64,000 nt of DNA, taken from Alteromonas sp. V450. Its GTDB lineage: Bacteria; Pseudomonadota; Gammaproteobacteria; Enterobacterales; Alteromonadaceae. Each line of letters starts with the position of its first letter. Within the stretch, counting starts at the first letter, position 1. The stretch spans positions 1-64,000 of the forward strand of contig NZ_MODU01000004.1 of the NCBI RefSeq assembly GCF_001885075.1, in the 5' to 3' direction. A program made the position numbers and the translations under genes. The notes beneath the pieces were generated by a model that was not told the origin of the DNA, did no database searches, and saw only the letters and a list, made by a program, of their open reading frames with translations. Positions 56,743 to 64,000 of this stretch are shown piece after piece.

Positions 56743-58920
56743 ATGCAAAAAACCATTGAAGAAACAATGGAATCTTATCCTTATGAAAAAGGTGGTATTA
56801 CGTTAATTGAAGCGAAAGCCCTGTCTAAGTACGCAGAGTGCGTCACGTCCGGTGTGATAGTTGAAATAGGTTCATACAAAGGAAAGTCGGCGCTTGCTAT
56901 AGCCCATGGTGTTAACGCGCTTAAGCGTGACAATCCACCGCAGATTTTCTGTGTCGATCCGCATAAAGCATTCGTGGGTGAACTAGGTGGTATTTTTGGC
57001 CCAGAAGACAGAAAAGATTTTTTTAAGTTGATGCTAGATAGTGAAGCATATAAATATGTGAGCCTCATTAATGTAGAGTCAACGGTTCTGACCAAAGGGT
57101 GGAATAAACCAATTGGCTTGCTTTTCATAGATGGTGATCACAGGTACGGTGCGGTAAGAGATGATTATGAAAGCTGGTATCCTCACGTTATAGACGGTGG
57201 AATTATAGCGCTCGACGACAGTAAACCCTTACCTGGGCAGAAATTGGGTTCTGCTGAATTCGCTCAAGAGTTGATTAATTCGGGTTGTGAACCGGTTGAA
57301 ACTGTCGGAAAGATCACATTTTTCAGAAAGCCATGTACCATCAATACGACAATTAAGAATGCAAGCATTAGAACCCTACTTATCTATGCCGAACAAAATA
57401 TAGTTAGCGGCGGGTTGATTCGGTTTGCACGCCTAGGCCAACTGCTTAGAAGTAGAGGCATACAAGTCAGTTTCTGTTTCGAAAATCACCACGGTAAATG
57501 GCACCCTGAAGGTTTTGAAGTGCTCAGCCCAGAAGAAGCGTTGAAACGAAAATGGGGGGCAACACTGGTTCCCGGAGCGGGATTCTCCCAACGTTTTATC
57601 AGTGCATTGGAAACGAAAAGAGGTGAGCAATTTGGATTTCGCATACAGGCTGTTTTAAATGATAGGTCCTGTAAAGAAAAATTCATTGCAGTGAACAGAG
57701 CATTCAAGCCTACCTCAGTCTTTTTTAACAATACGGATTGGTTTGAAGGCAGCTACACCGATTTTTTAGCTAAAAAATTTCATGTTATCGAAGGGGCAGT
57801 TGATTCATCGCGGTTTTATCCTTGTATTGCGCCAAAATCTCGCTCTGAGTTTGTCATTGGGATCAGCACCAAATCGCTTGAAAGAATGTTACCTGTTATG
57901 CAAACCTTACGAGGCAATGAAGTATTGCACGTGATGGGAGAGATCCCTTCTTCAATTAGAGAAAACAGTATTTTTCAGCAGCTTAATGAGCACAAAAAAA
58001 TAATAGAAGCCGGCCAACTGAACGAAGACGGATTGGTTGATTTTTATCACCAGTGTCACTGTGTAGTTCACGTTGAGTCATTTGCAGGTTGGGCAAATAC
58101 GGCAGCTGAAGCGATGGCGTGTGGTGTTCCGCTTATTTGCACGCATGCAGGAACAAAAGGATTTGCTAGAAATCGAGATACGGCGCTCGTTCTAGATACT
58201 TACTCGACCGATGCATGCGTAAGTGCCATTGAAGAGGTTTCTACCTATTACGATAAGGCTCTGTTACGCGCTCAATGCGCTCGAAAAGCAATACAGACAT
58301 TTAGCTGGGATAAATTCTGTGATGATTTCATGGCAATGCTTGTTGATGACGGCAGAGAACATTACTTACGTCTTCCTCAACTAAATATGCATGGAAAGTG
58401 GCCCGTAAGTACCCGTACTGAAGTCCTTCCGTTTCTGGAGAAGTTTATAAATGAGGCCACGGTATTCGATGCAGGCTGTGCCGAGGGATACATTGCGCAT
58501 AGGCTTTTAAACGCGGGGTGTGCTAGGTTAGATGGTGTAGAGCTCGACGGTGGCAGAGTGCTTACCGCAAGGGCGCTAAGCGCGAACGATCCAAGAGCAA
58601 ACTTTATGCATGGAAGCGTCGCTCCATGGTGCGAATTTCAAGATGAATTTGGTGAAAAGCTGTTGGCCAAATACGACATGGTATTGTATTTAGCTGTTCA
58701 TCAGCATCTCCCAAAAGCAGAAAGAATAACAACCTTAACTGGCCTTTTAGATTTAGCTGCTACATGGTTTGTTATGCGTGTACCTGCGATCTTCTATGAG
58801 GATGATGAACTCGTTAAAACGATAAGCGATGCGGGTTTCAACATGTATTCAGAACACTTAACTGGTCATCACGGAGGTGCGGGGCCCATTCGACTTTATA
58901 AACGGGACAAATCGCTATGA
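56743..58920 (+). CDS. Methyltransferase-glycosyltransferase-methyltransferase fusion
   Basis: A three-part enzyme of 725 aa. Residues about 15-195 are a class I methyltransferase of the Methyltransf_24 type (GVIVEIGSYKGKSALAIAHG, LLFIDGDHRYGAVRDDYESW). Residues about 208-530 look like a GT-B glycosyltransferase (VSGGLIRFARLGQLLRSRGI, VESFAGWANTAAEAMACGVP, HAGTKGFARNRDTALVL). Residues about 560-725 are a second methyltransferase (TVFDAGCAEGYIAHRLLNAG, VELDGGRVLTARAL, YLAVHQHLPKAERI). It probably adds and caps a sugar with methyl groups. Its stop overlaps the next start by ATGA. I see no sign that the fusion is a sequencing artefact. Confidence 0.82.
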   Translation: MQKTIEETMESYPYEKGGITLIEAKALSKYAECVTSGVIVEIGSYKGKSALAIAHGVNALKRDNPPQIFCVDPHKAFVGELGGIFGPEDRKDFFKLMLDSEAYKYVSLINVESTVLTKGWNKPIGLLFIDGDHRYGAVRDDYESWYPHVIDGGIIALDDSKPLPGQKLGSAEFAQELINSGCEPVETVGKITFFRKPCTINTTIKNASIRTLLIYAEQNIVSGGLIRFARLGQLLRSRGIQVSFCFENHHGKWHPEGFEVLSPEEALKRKWGATLVPGAGFSQRFISALETKRGEQFGFRIQAVLNDRSCKEKFIAVNRAFKPTSVFFNNTDWFEGSYTDFLAKKFHVIEGAVDSSRFYPCIAPKSRSEFVIGISTKSLERMLPVMQTLRGNEVLHVMGEIPSSIRENSIFQQLNEHKKIIEAGQLNEDGLVDFYHQCHCVVHVESFAGWANTAAEAMACGVPLICTHAGTKGFARNRDTALVLDTYSTDACVSAIEEVSTYYDKALLRAQCARKAIQTFSWDKFCDDFMAMLVDDGREHYLRLPQLNMHGKWPVSTRTEVLPFLEKFINEATVFDAGCAEGYIAHRLLNAGCARLDGVELDGGRVLTARALSANDPRANFMHGSVAPWCEFQDEFGEKLLAKYDMVLYLAVHQHLPKAERITTLTGLLDLAATWFVMRVPAIFYEDDELVKTISDAGFNMYSEHLTGHHGGAGPIRLYKRDKSL

Positions 58921-59588
58921 CCAGAAAACGCGTTATTTCTTTTCCGAAATCTGGTAGAAGTTGGCTTCGCTATGCGCTTGAACTTACTGAGCAAGCGCAC
59001 GACATCATATTTTCACATGACGAATTTGAATACAATGATGGCACCAAGCCGCCGCTGAATTTCGATATTAACAGGCGCTATCAAAACTATAACATTGGAA
59101 GCGATAAGATCCTTTATATTGAGCGCGATGCGAGGGATACCATCGTTAGCTTATACAACCAAATTACCGGAAGGTTTGCTGACTTTTTCAATTATCAAGG
59201 TGATATCTCAACATTTATTCGTGATCCATATTTTGGTGTTGATAATTTACTCAAGTTCCAAAAGCTGTGGCGGCGCCTCGCAACAGAGAATAACTTACCA
59301 ATTATTCGCTATGAAGACATGCACAGCGATTATCAAGCTGTACTGGTAAAAGTGTGCGATTTCTTTGATATCAGTGTCAGTTTGCATGACGTTGAACGAA
59401 TATCTGAAATGGCCTCTTTCGACAATATGAAACAAGTTGAGTTGAGCGGTCAATCTCAGCGCCCATGGTTATCGCCAAGAAATAGTCATTGTAAGGTAAG
59501 AAAAGGCAAAGTGGGCGGGTATTCGCTTGAACTCAGTGATGAGGACATTGCGTACATTCAATCAAGAATGATGCATTTCGACGTGTAA
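58917..59588 (+). CDS. Sulfotransferase family protein (second in the island)
   Basis: A compact sulfotransferase of 223 aa without the extra C-terminal domain. The PAPS loop is RVISFPKSGRSWLRYALE, the 3'-phosphate site is YIERDARDTIVSLYNQITG, then IIRYEDMHSDYQAVLVKVCD, MKQVELSGQSQRPWLSP and a final RKGKVGGYSLELSDEDIAYI, all in the order of sulfotransferase_1 proteins. It overlaps the upstream fusion gene by ATGA and is the last gene of the island before a terminator. Confidence 0.85.
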   Translation: MTRKRVISFPKSGRSWLRYALELTEQAHDIIFSHDEFEYNDGTKPPLNFDINRRYQNYNIGSDKILYIERDARDTIVSLYNQITGRFADFFNYQGDISTFIRDPYFGVDNLLKFQKLWRRLATENNLPIIRYEDMHSDYQAVLVKVCDFFDISVSLHDVERISEMASFDNMKQVELSGQSQRPWLSPRNSHCKVRKGKVGGYSLELSDEDIAYIQSRMMHFDV

Positions 59589-59659
59589 TGATAGCGCAAC
59601 CTAGGCTTCGCTGTGTGCTGTGGTGACGGTGCGTCATTAATGGTCGTGTAATGCTGCAG

Positions 59660-59697
59660 GCGATGAAATGTGGTTATGGAATTTCATCGCTTCTTTT
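59660..59697 (+). terminator. Rho-independent terminator closing the glycosylation island
   Basis: Perfect 10-bp stem GCGATGAAAT / ATTTCATCGC with an 11-nt loop, followed by TTCTTTT. Confidence 0.8.
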
Positions 59698-59729
59698 AAT
59701 GGCGTATGAATGCACATACCTCAAATCGG

Positions 59730-59758
59730 TTAGAAGATGTACAGTGATATGCTATACT
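59730..59758 (+). promoter_or_regulatory. Sigma-70 type promoter of the fourth flagellin
   Basis: TTAGAA-N17-TATACT, 29 nt before the ATG at 59787. No sigma-28 or sigma-54 consensus was found in the 198-nt gap, unlike the other flagellins. Confidence 0.5.
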
Positions 59759-59786
59759 AAGTAGCCTATAGCGGAGGAATGTTTGT

Positions 59787-60584
59787 ATGCAAGTTAACAA
59801 TAGCAGCTCGTCGTCATTGATTAGCCAAATTCAAGAAAGGCAAGAGAGCCTTTTTGAGAAACTGGCGTCTGGAAAAAAGGTTAACAATGCATCTGACGGC
59901 GCAGCAGCCCAACAAATTATCGATAGGCTGACTTCCGAAGTAGAGGGTAACCGTCAATCGTTAAACAATGTGTATGATGGTATTTCACTCGCACAAGTTG
60001 CAGAGGGTGGATTGGGAAGCATAAATGACGATGTGAACCGAATTCGAGAGCTTACCCTTCAATCGGGAAGCGGCATACTAAGCGATGGAGACAGACGGGC
60101 GATACAAGCGGAAATTACGCAGCTTCAGGAAAACATAACGCAAACCGTTGAGCAGACCAATTTTGGGGGAAAGCCGCTACTCTCTGACAATAACACGCTA
60201 AATTTTCAATCAGGCGCAAGTGCAGGACAGTCCATCGCCATTGAGACGCAAGATATCGCTGCACAGCTAAGTGGTGTATTAACGATTGATGTGACGTCAG
60301 GTAGTAGCTTGAACGATGCTTTAACCGCTATTGATGATGCCATTGAAACTGTTGGCGGCGCGCGCGGTGAGTTGGGTGCGGTACAGAATCGTTTCGAAAG
60401 TGCAGCCCGTACATTAACGCAGTCGAACATAAATACAGCACAAGCGCGCTCTCGCATTGAAGATTTAGATTTTGCCCAAGCATCATCTCAGCGGGCCGCT
60501 AACGACGTGTTAGGACAAGCAGCGTTAACAGTGCAAGCGCAAGCAAACCAGCAGGAAGGCCAAGTTCTGGCGTTATTGAGCTAA
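59787..60584 (+). CDS. Divergent short flagellin (fourth copy)
   Basis: A flagellin-fold protein of 265 aa with both conserved ends changed. The N-terminus is MQVNNSSSSSLISQIQERQE instead of the MSLFVNTNVSS type, while LASGKKVNNASDGAAAQQII keeps the D1 pattern. The C-terminus ends QANQQEGQVLALLS instead of the NQRPQAALSLLG type. RBS GCGGAGGA. It is isolated from the other three flagellins by the glycosylation island and has its own promoter and terminator. It may be a minor filament or junction subunit, or a flagellin-like protein with another role. Confidence 0.88.
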   Translation: MQVNNSSSSSLISQIQERQESLFEKLASGKKVNNASDGAAAQQIIDRLTSEVEGNRQSLNNVYDGISLAQVAEGGLGSINDDVNRIRELTLQSGSGILSDGDRRAIQAEITQLQENITQTVEQTNFGGKPLLSDNNTLNFQSGASAGQSIAIETQDIAAQLSGVLTIDVTSGSSLNDALTAIDDAIETVGGARGELGAVQNRFESAARTLTQSNINTAQARSRIEDLDFAQASSQRAANDVLGQAALTVQAQANQQEGQVLALLS

Positions 60585-60612
60585 GTGTTCTATAACTAAA
60601 ATTGGTTAAGAA

Positions 60613-60635
60613 AAGCAGGGTAACCTGCTTTTTTT
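60613..60635 (+). terminator. Rho-independent terminator after the fourth flagellin
   Basis: Stem AAGCAGG / CCTGCTT with a GTAA loop and a T7 run. Confidence 0.88.
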
Positions 60636-60660
60636 ATTGATACTTTTCGATAAACACCTG

Positions 60661-60688
60661 TTGCGCTGTGATCTTTTACCGTTACAAT
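60661..60688 (+). promoter_or_regulatory. Probable sigma-70 promoter of flrA
   Basis: TTGCGC-N16-TACAAT, 50 nt before the flrA start. A housekeeping promoter fits FlrA as the top regulator of the cascade. Confidence 0.5.
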
Positions 60689-60738
60689 TCACACATGCGC
60701 TAGTCTTTAAAAATAATAAGAGCGTCCTCGGGGAATCG

Positions 60739-62199
60739 ATGAAGAACATTTTGCTGGTAAGTAATAACCAGGAACTTATTCAAAATTTAGAAACAATTGT
60801 CACTTTCATGGGAGAGTCGTGTCGGGCACGAGGGGTTGACGACTGTGAACGTTATCTAGCAGATGGCGGCGCTGATGCTGTACTCATTGAATACGAGTCA
60901 CCGACCGTGGTCAAAGCAATCGTTGAAAAGTTTCCTCACATTCCTTTTGTTGCGCTAGTAGAAAGCAACAGTCAAGCTGTTGCTGGACAAAACCTTGTGA
61001 GTGTTATCGCTACACCGCTTACTTATCCCGTGTTAACGCAAGCCATTCATCGGTGCCAAGAGTATTCTCGTAGAAAACCGAGTTTATCGCGAAACAGCGG
61101 CAATAAAACGCGACTGTTTCGAAGCTTAATCGGTAAAAGTGAACAGATACAGATTGTTCGACGCTTGGTCGAGCAGGTGGCACCTACCGATGCCACCGTG
61201 CTTGTGCTTGGAGAGTCAGGCACGGGTAAAGAAGTAGTTGCGCGCAACGTTCACTTTTTATCTGAACGCAAAGATGGACCTTTTATTCCAGTAAACTGCG
61301 GAGCGATCCCTGGTGAGCTTTTAGAAAGCGAACTTTTCGGTCATGAAAAAGGCGCCTTTACCGGGGCAATTAGTGCGCGCAAAGGGCGATTTGAACTAGC
61401 TGAGGGTGGCACTCTCTTTTTAGACGAAATTGGAGACATGCCGCTTCAAATGCAGGTTAAGTTGTTGCGCGTATTGCAAGAGCGTACTTTTGAAAGAGTG
61501 GGCGGTAATAAGCCGCTACAGTGCAATGTTCGAATAATCGCTGCGACGCACAGAAATCTAGAAACGATGATAAGTGAAGAAAAGTTCAGAGAAGACTTAT
61601 TTTATCGTTTAAATGTGTTCCCAATAGACAGTCCAGCACTTCGTCAGCGTAAAGATGATATCCCCCTTTTGCTACAAGAACTCAATAGTAGAATACAGGT
61701 TGAAGGTGCAGAGGGTGTTCGGTTTACTGAGCAAGCTATCGCATCGTTGATGGAACATGAGTGGCCAGGTAACGTTCGTGAGTTATCTAACTTGGTCGAG
61801 CGCTTAATGATTTTATACCCTGGTCAAATTGTGGATATATCCGATCTCCCCGAAAAGTATCAGTACGGTGATGTTCATGCTTATGAACCTGACTATCCCG
61901 AGGAAATTTTAGAGCGGGAAGCCTTTAATACGTTATTCGCCGAGTCTGCGGCCCTTGAAGAAGCTGAAGAGCAAACTCAGAGCGAAAATACATCAGAAAA
62001 CATGGTGTCGTCTTCACTCCCTGAAGAGGGGGTAAACCTGAAAGAATATCTCTCCGAGCTTGAGGTTACCCTTATTAGACAGGCACTCGACAATCAAGAC
62101 TGGGTCGTTGCAAGGGCGGCTGATAAGCTTGGAATGCGACGCACTACGCTGGTCGAAAAAATGCGTAAGTACGATATTCAGCGTACTGAAGAGGCTTAA
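60739..62199 (+). CDS. flrA: FlrA, sigma-54-dependent master regulator of polar flagella
   Basis: Activates class II flagellar genes with RpoN. Start ATG 60739 ([18 protein letters not shown]) after CGGGG; the open frame from 60637 overlaps the terminator and promoter. The FleQ-type N-terminal domain (residues 1-110) is followed by AAA+ (about 130-365): Walker [19 protein letters not shown], the sigma-54-contacting GAFTGA loop, Walker [14 protein letters not shown], and [14 protein letters not shown]. The C-terminal Fis-type HTH (about 435-480) has [17 protein letters not shown]. In Vibrio cholerae FlrA binds c-di-GMP; the same is plausible here. A 7-bp hairpin overlaps the stop codon (62198-62217), without a T run. 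Confidence 0.95.
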   Translation: MKNILLVSNNQELIQNLETIVTFMGESCRARGVDDCERYLADGGADAVLIEYESPTVVKAIVEKFPHIPFVALVESNSQAVAGQNLVSVIATPLTYPVLTQAIHRCQEYSRRKPSLSRNSGNKTRLFRSLIGKSEQIQIVRRLVEQVAPTDATVLVLGESGTGKEVVARNVHFLSERKDGPFIPVNCGAIPGELLESELFGHEKGAFTGAISARKGRFELAEGGTLFLDEIGDMPLQMQVKLLRVLQERTFERVGGNKPLQCNVRIIAATHRNLETMISEEKFREDLFYRLNVFPIDSPALRQRKDDIPLLLQELNSRIQVEGAEGVRFTEQAIASLMEHEWPGNVRELSNLVERLMILYPGQIVDISDLPEKYQYGDVHAYEPDYPEEILEREAFNTLFAESAALEEAEEQTQSENTSENMVSSSLPEEGVNLKEYLSELEVTLIRQALDNQDWVVARAADKLGMRRTTLVEKMRKYDIQRTEEA

Positions 62200-62273
62200 C
62201 GTCAGGGAATTGACGTTGCATTTAACACCCTTTAATTGCCTTTAAGTCTTTGTAAAATAAGCCAATGTTGAAT

Positions 62274-62289
62274 TGGCACACCTTCTGCT
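62274..62289 (+). promoter_or_regulatory. Sigma-54 type promoter upstream of flrBC
   Basis: TGGCAC-N5-CTGCT with GG-N10-GC spacing, 46 nt before the flrB ATG. FlrA-dependent sigma-54 transcription of flrBC is established in Vibrio. Confidence 0.7.
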
Positions 62290-62335
62290 TTATCCAAGTC
62301 ATATTTATTAACGTCTGCAAATTGACGAGGGCAAT

Positions 62336-63472
62336 ATGGCTTTGGATAGTACTTCAACTACAAGTGAGTTCACACCGACCGATTTTGTTTTTGACGGAGT
62401 GAGTGAAAGCACTTCATCTCGCGTAGACACTTCTTTATGTAACGATGAACTTGCATCTTTGCGCTTACAAGCGAGTAGACTCGAACACTTGCTGCAAGTC
62501 ATGCCCGCGGGCGTAATCGTGATTGATGGGAAAGGCATCGTTCGTCAAGCCAACGAGCAAGCAAAGGCGTTGTTAGGCGAGCCACTTGAAGAAGAAGTTT
62601 GGAGACGTATTATCTCGCGCTCATTTAAACCTCGTGCTGACGATGGGCATGAGGTGTCTTTGGTCGACGGTAGGCGTGTAAAGTTATCAATCACTCCTCT
62701 TGAAAATGAACCTGGGCAATTGATAGTGATAACAGATCTAACGGAAACGCGACAGCTGCAGGCACGTGTGAGTCATATGCAGCGTTTATCGTCACTAGGT
62801 AAAATGGTCGCATCCCTGGCACATCAGATTCGTACACCTCTATCAGCAGCTATGCTTTACGCTTCTAATTTGACAAGAAAAGGCCTTCCTCATCAGGCAC
62901 AAAGCGAGTTCGCGTGCAAGCTATCAGACCGGCTCAAAGAGCTTGAAAGCCAAGTAAATGACATGCTGCTATTTGCTAAGTCTGGTGAGGAGCAAGTTGT
63001 TTGTGACATCACATTGCAGGAACTCTTTAATGCAATTGAAAGCAGCGCGGTATCTATGGTTTCACAAGCATCACAACACTTATCGTTCAGCGGGTTTGAT
63101 AAAGCGGCAGTGATAACCGGGAATTTAACGGCGCTACAAGGCGCATTGTTAAACCTTGTTCACAACGCCAGTCAAGCAACGCCTAAAGGATGTACCGTTG
63201 AAGTTAATGCGAGTTTAATCCAAGAAAAACTCATTGTTTCAGTAGTCGACAAAGGCAAGGGCGTGCCTGATGCGTTGAAAAACAAAGTTTTTGAGCCGTT
63301 TTTTACTACAAAAACTCATGGTACGGGGTTGGGTCTAGCAGTCGTTAAGTCTGTGGTTGCTGCTCACAACGGTCAATTAAACGTGTGTGATACGTCACAA
63401 GGGGGCGCGTGTTTCAGTGTCGCGCTACCTCTGAGAGAAGTGCAGGGTATCATCGGTAGCAAAGTGGCTTAA
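62336..63472 (+). CDS. flrB: FlrB, sensor histidine kinase of the flagellar cascade
   Basis: A cytoplasmic kinase phosphorylating FlrC. The PAS domain (about 40-135) contains VMPAGVIVIDGKGIVRQANE. HisKA has the phospho-acceptor His in MVASLAHQIRTPLSAAMLYA (about 155-175). HATPase_c has N box LVHNASQAT, G1 VVDKGKGVPDALKNK and G2 HGTGLGLAVVKSVVAAHNGQ. There are no membrane helices. It is 378 aa, and flrC begins 13 nt downstream. Confidence 0.94.
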   Translation: MALDSTSTTSEFTPTDFVFDGVSESTSSRVDTSLCNDELASLRLQASRLEHLLQVMPAGVIVIDGKGIVRQANEQAKALLGEPLEEEVWRRIISRSFKPRADDGHEVSLVDGRRVKLSITPLENEPGQLIVITDLTETRQLQARVSHMQRLSSLGKMVASLAHQIRTPLSAAMLYASNLTRKGLPHQAQSEFACKLSDRLKELESQVNDMLLFAKSGEEQVVCDITLQELFNAIESSAVSMVSQASQHLSFSGFDKAAVITGNLTALQGALLNLVHNASQATPKGCTVEVNASLIQEKLIVSVVDKGKGVPDALKNKVFEPFFTTKTHGTGLGLAVVKSVVAAHNGQLNVCDTSQGGACFSVALPLREVQGIIGSKVA

Positions 63473-63485
63473 TTCCGAGGGGAAT

Positions 63486-64000
63486 ATGATGTTAAAAACA
63501 ACTATTTTAATTGTTGAAGACGATGCAGGGCTTCGCGAAGCGCTTTTTGATACGTTACTACTCGGTGGTTATCACGTTGTTAGTGCAGAATGTGCAGAAA
63601 GTGCATTAATGATGCTGTCCGAACAACATGTCGACCTTGTAGTCAGTGATATTCAGATGGGGGAGATGAGTGGGCTAATGCTGTTGAAAAGCATTAAAGC
63701 TAAATACCCACATTTACCCGTTCTCTTGATGACCGCCTATGCAACCATTGATGATGCCGTGCAGGCTATGCGTGACGGTGCTACCGACTACCTATCAAAA
63801 CCATTCGCCCCTGAGGTGTTATTAAATCTCGTTGGGCGATATGCACCGGCGCAAAAGATTGAATCGAGAACGCCAATTGTCGCTGACCCGTCTAGCTTAA
63901 AGTTACTTGAACTCTCAAGAAAAGTCGCCAAGTCAGAGGCAACGGTAATGGTATTAGGGCCAAGCGGCTCGGGCAAAGAGGTTTTATCTCGCTATATACA
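63486..64000 (+). CDS. flrC: FlrC, sigma-54 response regulator (cut by the window edge)
   Basis: Only the first about 171 codons are present; the frame is open to the right edge. The receiver domain (1 to about 120) shows TTILIVEDDAGLREALFDTL, the phospho-acceptor Asp in LVVSDIQMGEMSGLMLL, Thr in VLLMTAYATIDDAV and Lys in DYLSKPFAPEVLL. The start of the AAA+ domain follows, with Walker A VLGPSGSGKEVLSRYI. RBS AGGGGAA lies just upstream of the ATG. It should activate the class III genes with sigma-54. Confidence 0.93.
   Translation, partial: MMLKTTILIVEDDAGLREALFDTLLLGGYHVVSAECAESALMMLSEQHVDLVVSDIQMGEMSGLMLLKSIKAKYPHLPVLLMTAYATIDDAVQAMRDGATDYLSKPFAPEVLLNLVGRYAPAQKIESRTPIVADPSSLKLLELSRKVAKSEATVMVLGPSGSGKEVLSRYI

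Noticed and set aside
62198..62217. Hairpin AACGTCA/TGACGTT at the flrA stop as a terminator
   Set aside because: There is no T run after it and flrB follows with its own promoter; it may be only a stability element.

Overview
The window reads as chromosomal DNA from a motile marine gammaproteobacterium of the Alteromonas/Pseudoalteromonas/Shewanella type. This is inferred from gene content and order: a Vibrio-like polar flagellar cluster with flgT/flgP, cheV-cheR-flgBCDEFGHIJKL and flrABC, plus a LapA/LapD/LapG adhesin system. No rRNA, tRNA, insertion sequence, CRISPR array or integrase was seen. Almost every base is accounted for by coding sequence or short regulatory gaps.

Layout. (1) 1-12.3 kb is a surface adhesion module. 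It holds a giant Ig-repeat adhesin (minus strand, running off the left edge, with a frame break near position 286), its type I secretion system (a TolC-OmpA fusion, an ABC transporter and an HlyD adaptor), a LuxR-type regulator, and the c-di-GMP receptor/periplasmic protease pair LapD/LapG. (2) 12.4-18.1 kb carries flgT, flgP, flgN, flgM, flgA, cheV and cheR. (3) 18.3-29.2 kb carries flgB to flgL (rod, hook, rings and hook-filament junction). (4) 29.2-37.1 kb carries an antisense sialidase-like propeller gene, three flagellin genes each with sigma-28 promoter(s) and a long leader, and flaG-fliD-fliS-fliT. (5) 37.2-59.6 kb is one co-directional, tightly overlapping 22 kb flagellin-glycosylation island. 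It contains the complete six-enzyme CMP-pseudaminic acid pathway (pseB,C,F,I,G,H), an ACP/SDR/AMP-ligase/LuxE-like/LuxC-like acyl module, an enlarged Maf glycosyltransferase, an LTA-synthase-like membrane enzyme, two glycosyltransferases, two sulfotransferases and a methyltransferase-glycosyltransferase-methyltransferase fusion. (6) 59.8-64 kb carries a fourth, divergent flagellin and flrA, flrB and flrC (cut by the right edge).

How it fits together. FlrA (with sigma-54) and FlrBC are the likely top of the flagellar cascade. Sigma-54 type sites precede flgB, flgF, flrB and probably flgT. Sigma-28 sites precede flgM and the three main flagellins, and FlgM is the anti-sigma-28. Exported flagellin is probably decorated by the island between fliT and the fourth flagellin. 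The Lap module next door should control the opposite lifestyle: at high c-di-GMP LapD holds LapG back and the adhesin stays on the cell; at low c-di-GMP LapG cuts the adhesin at a TAAG site and the cell is released.

The most novel material is in the island and the flagellin leaders: a lux-like acid-reduction module without luciferase genes in a nonulosonic acid locus; the same kind of C-terminal Rossmann-like domain on three successive unrelated transferases; a Maf with a duplicated N-terminal domain; a 38-residue ORF coupled on both sides by ATGA overlaps; and a sialidase-fold protein next to flagellins predicted to carry a sialic-acid-like sugar.
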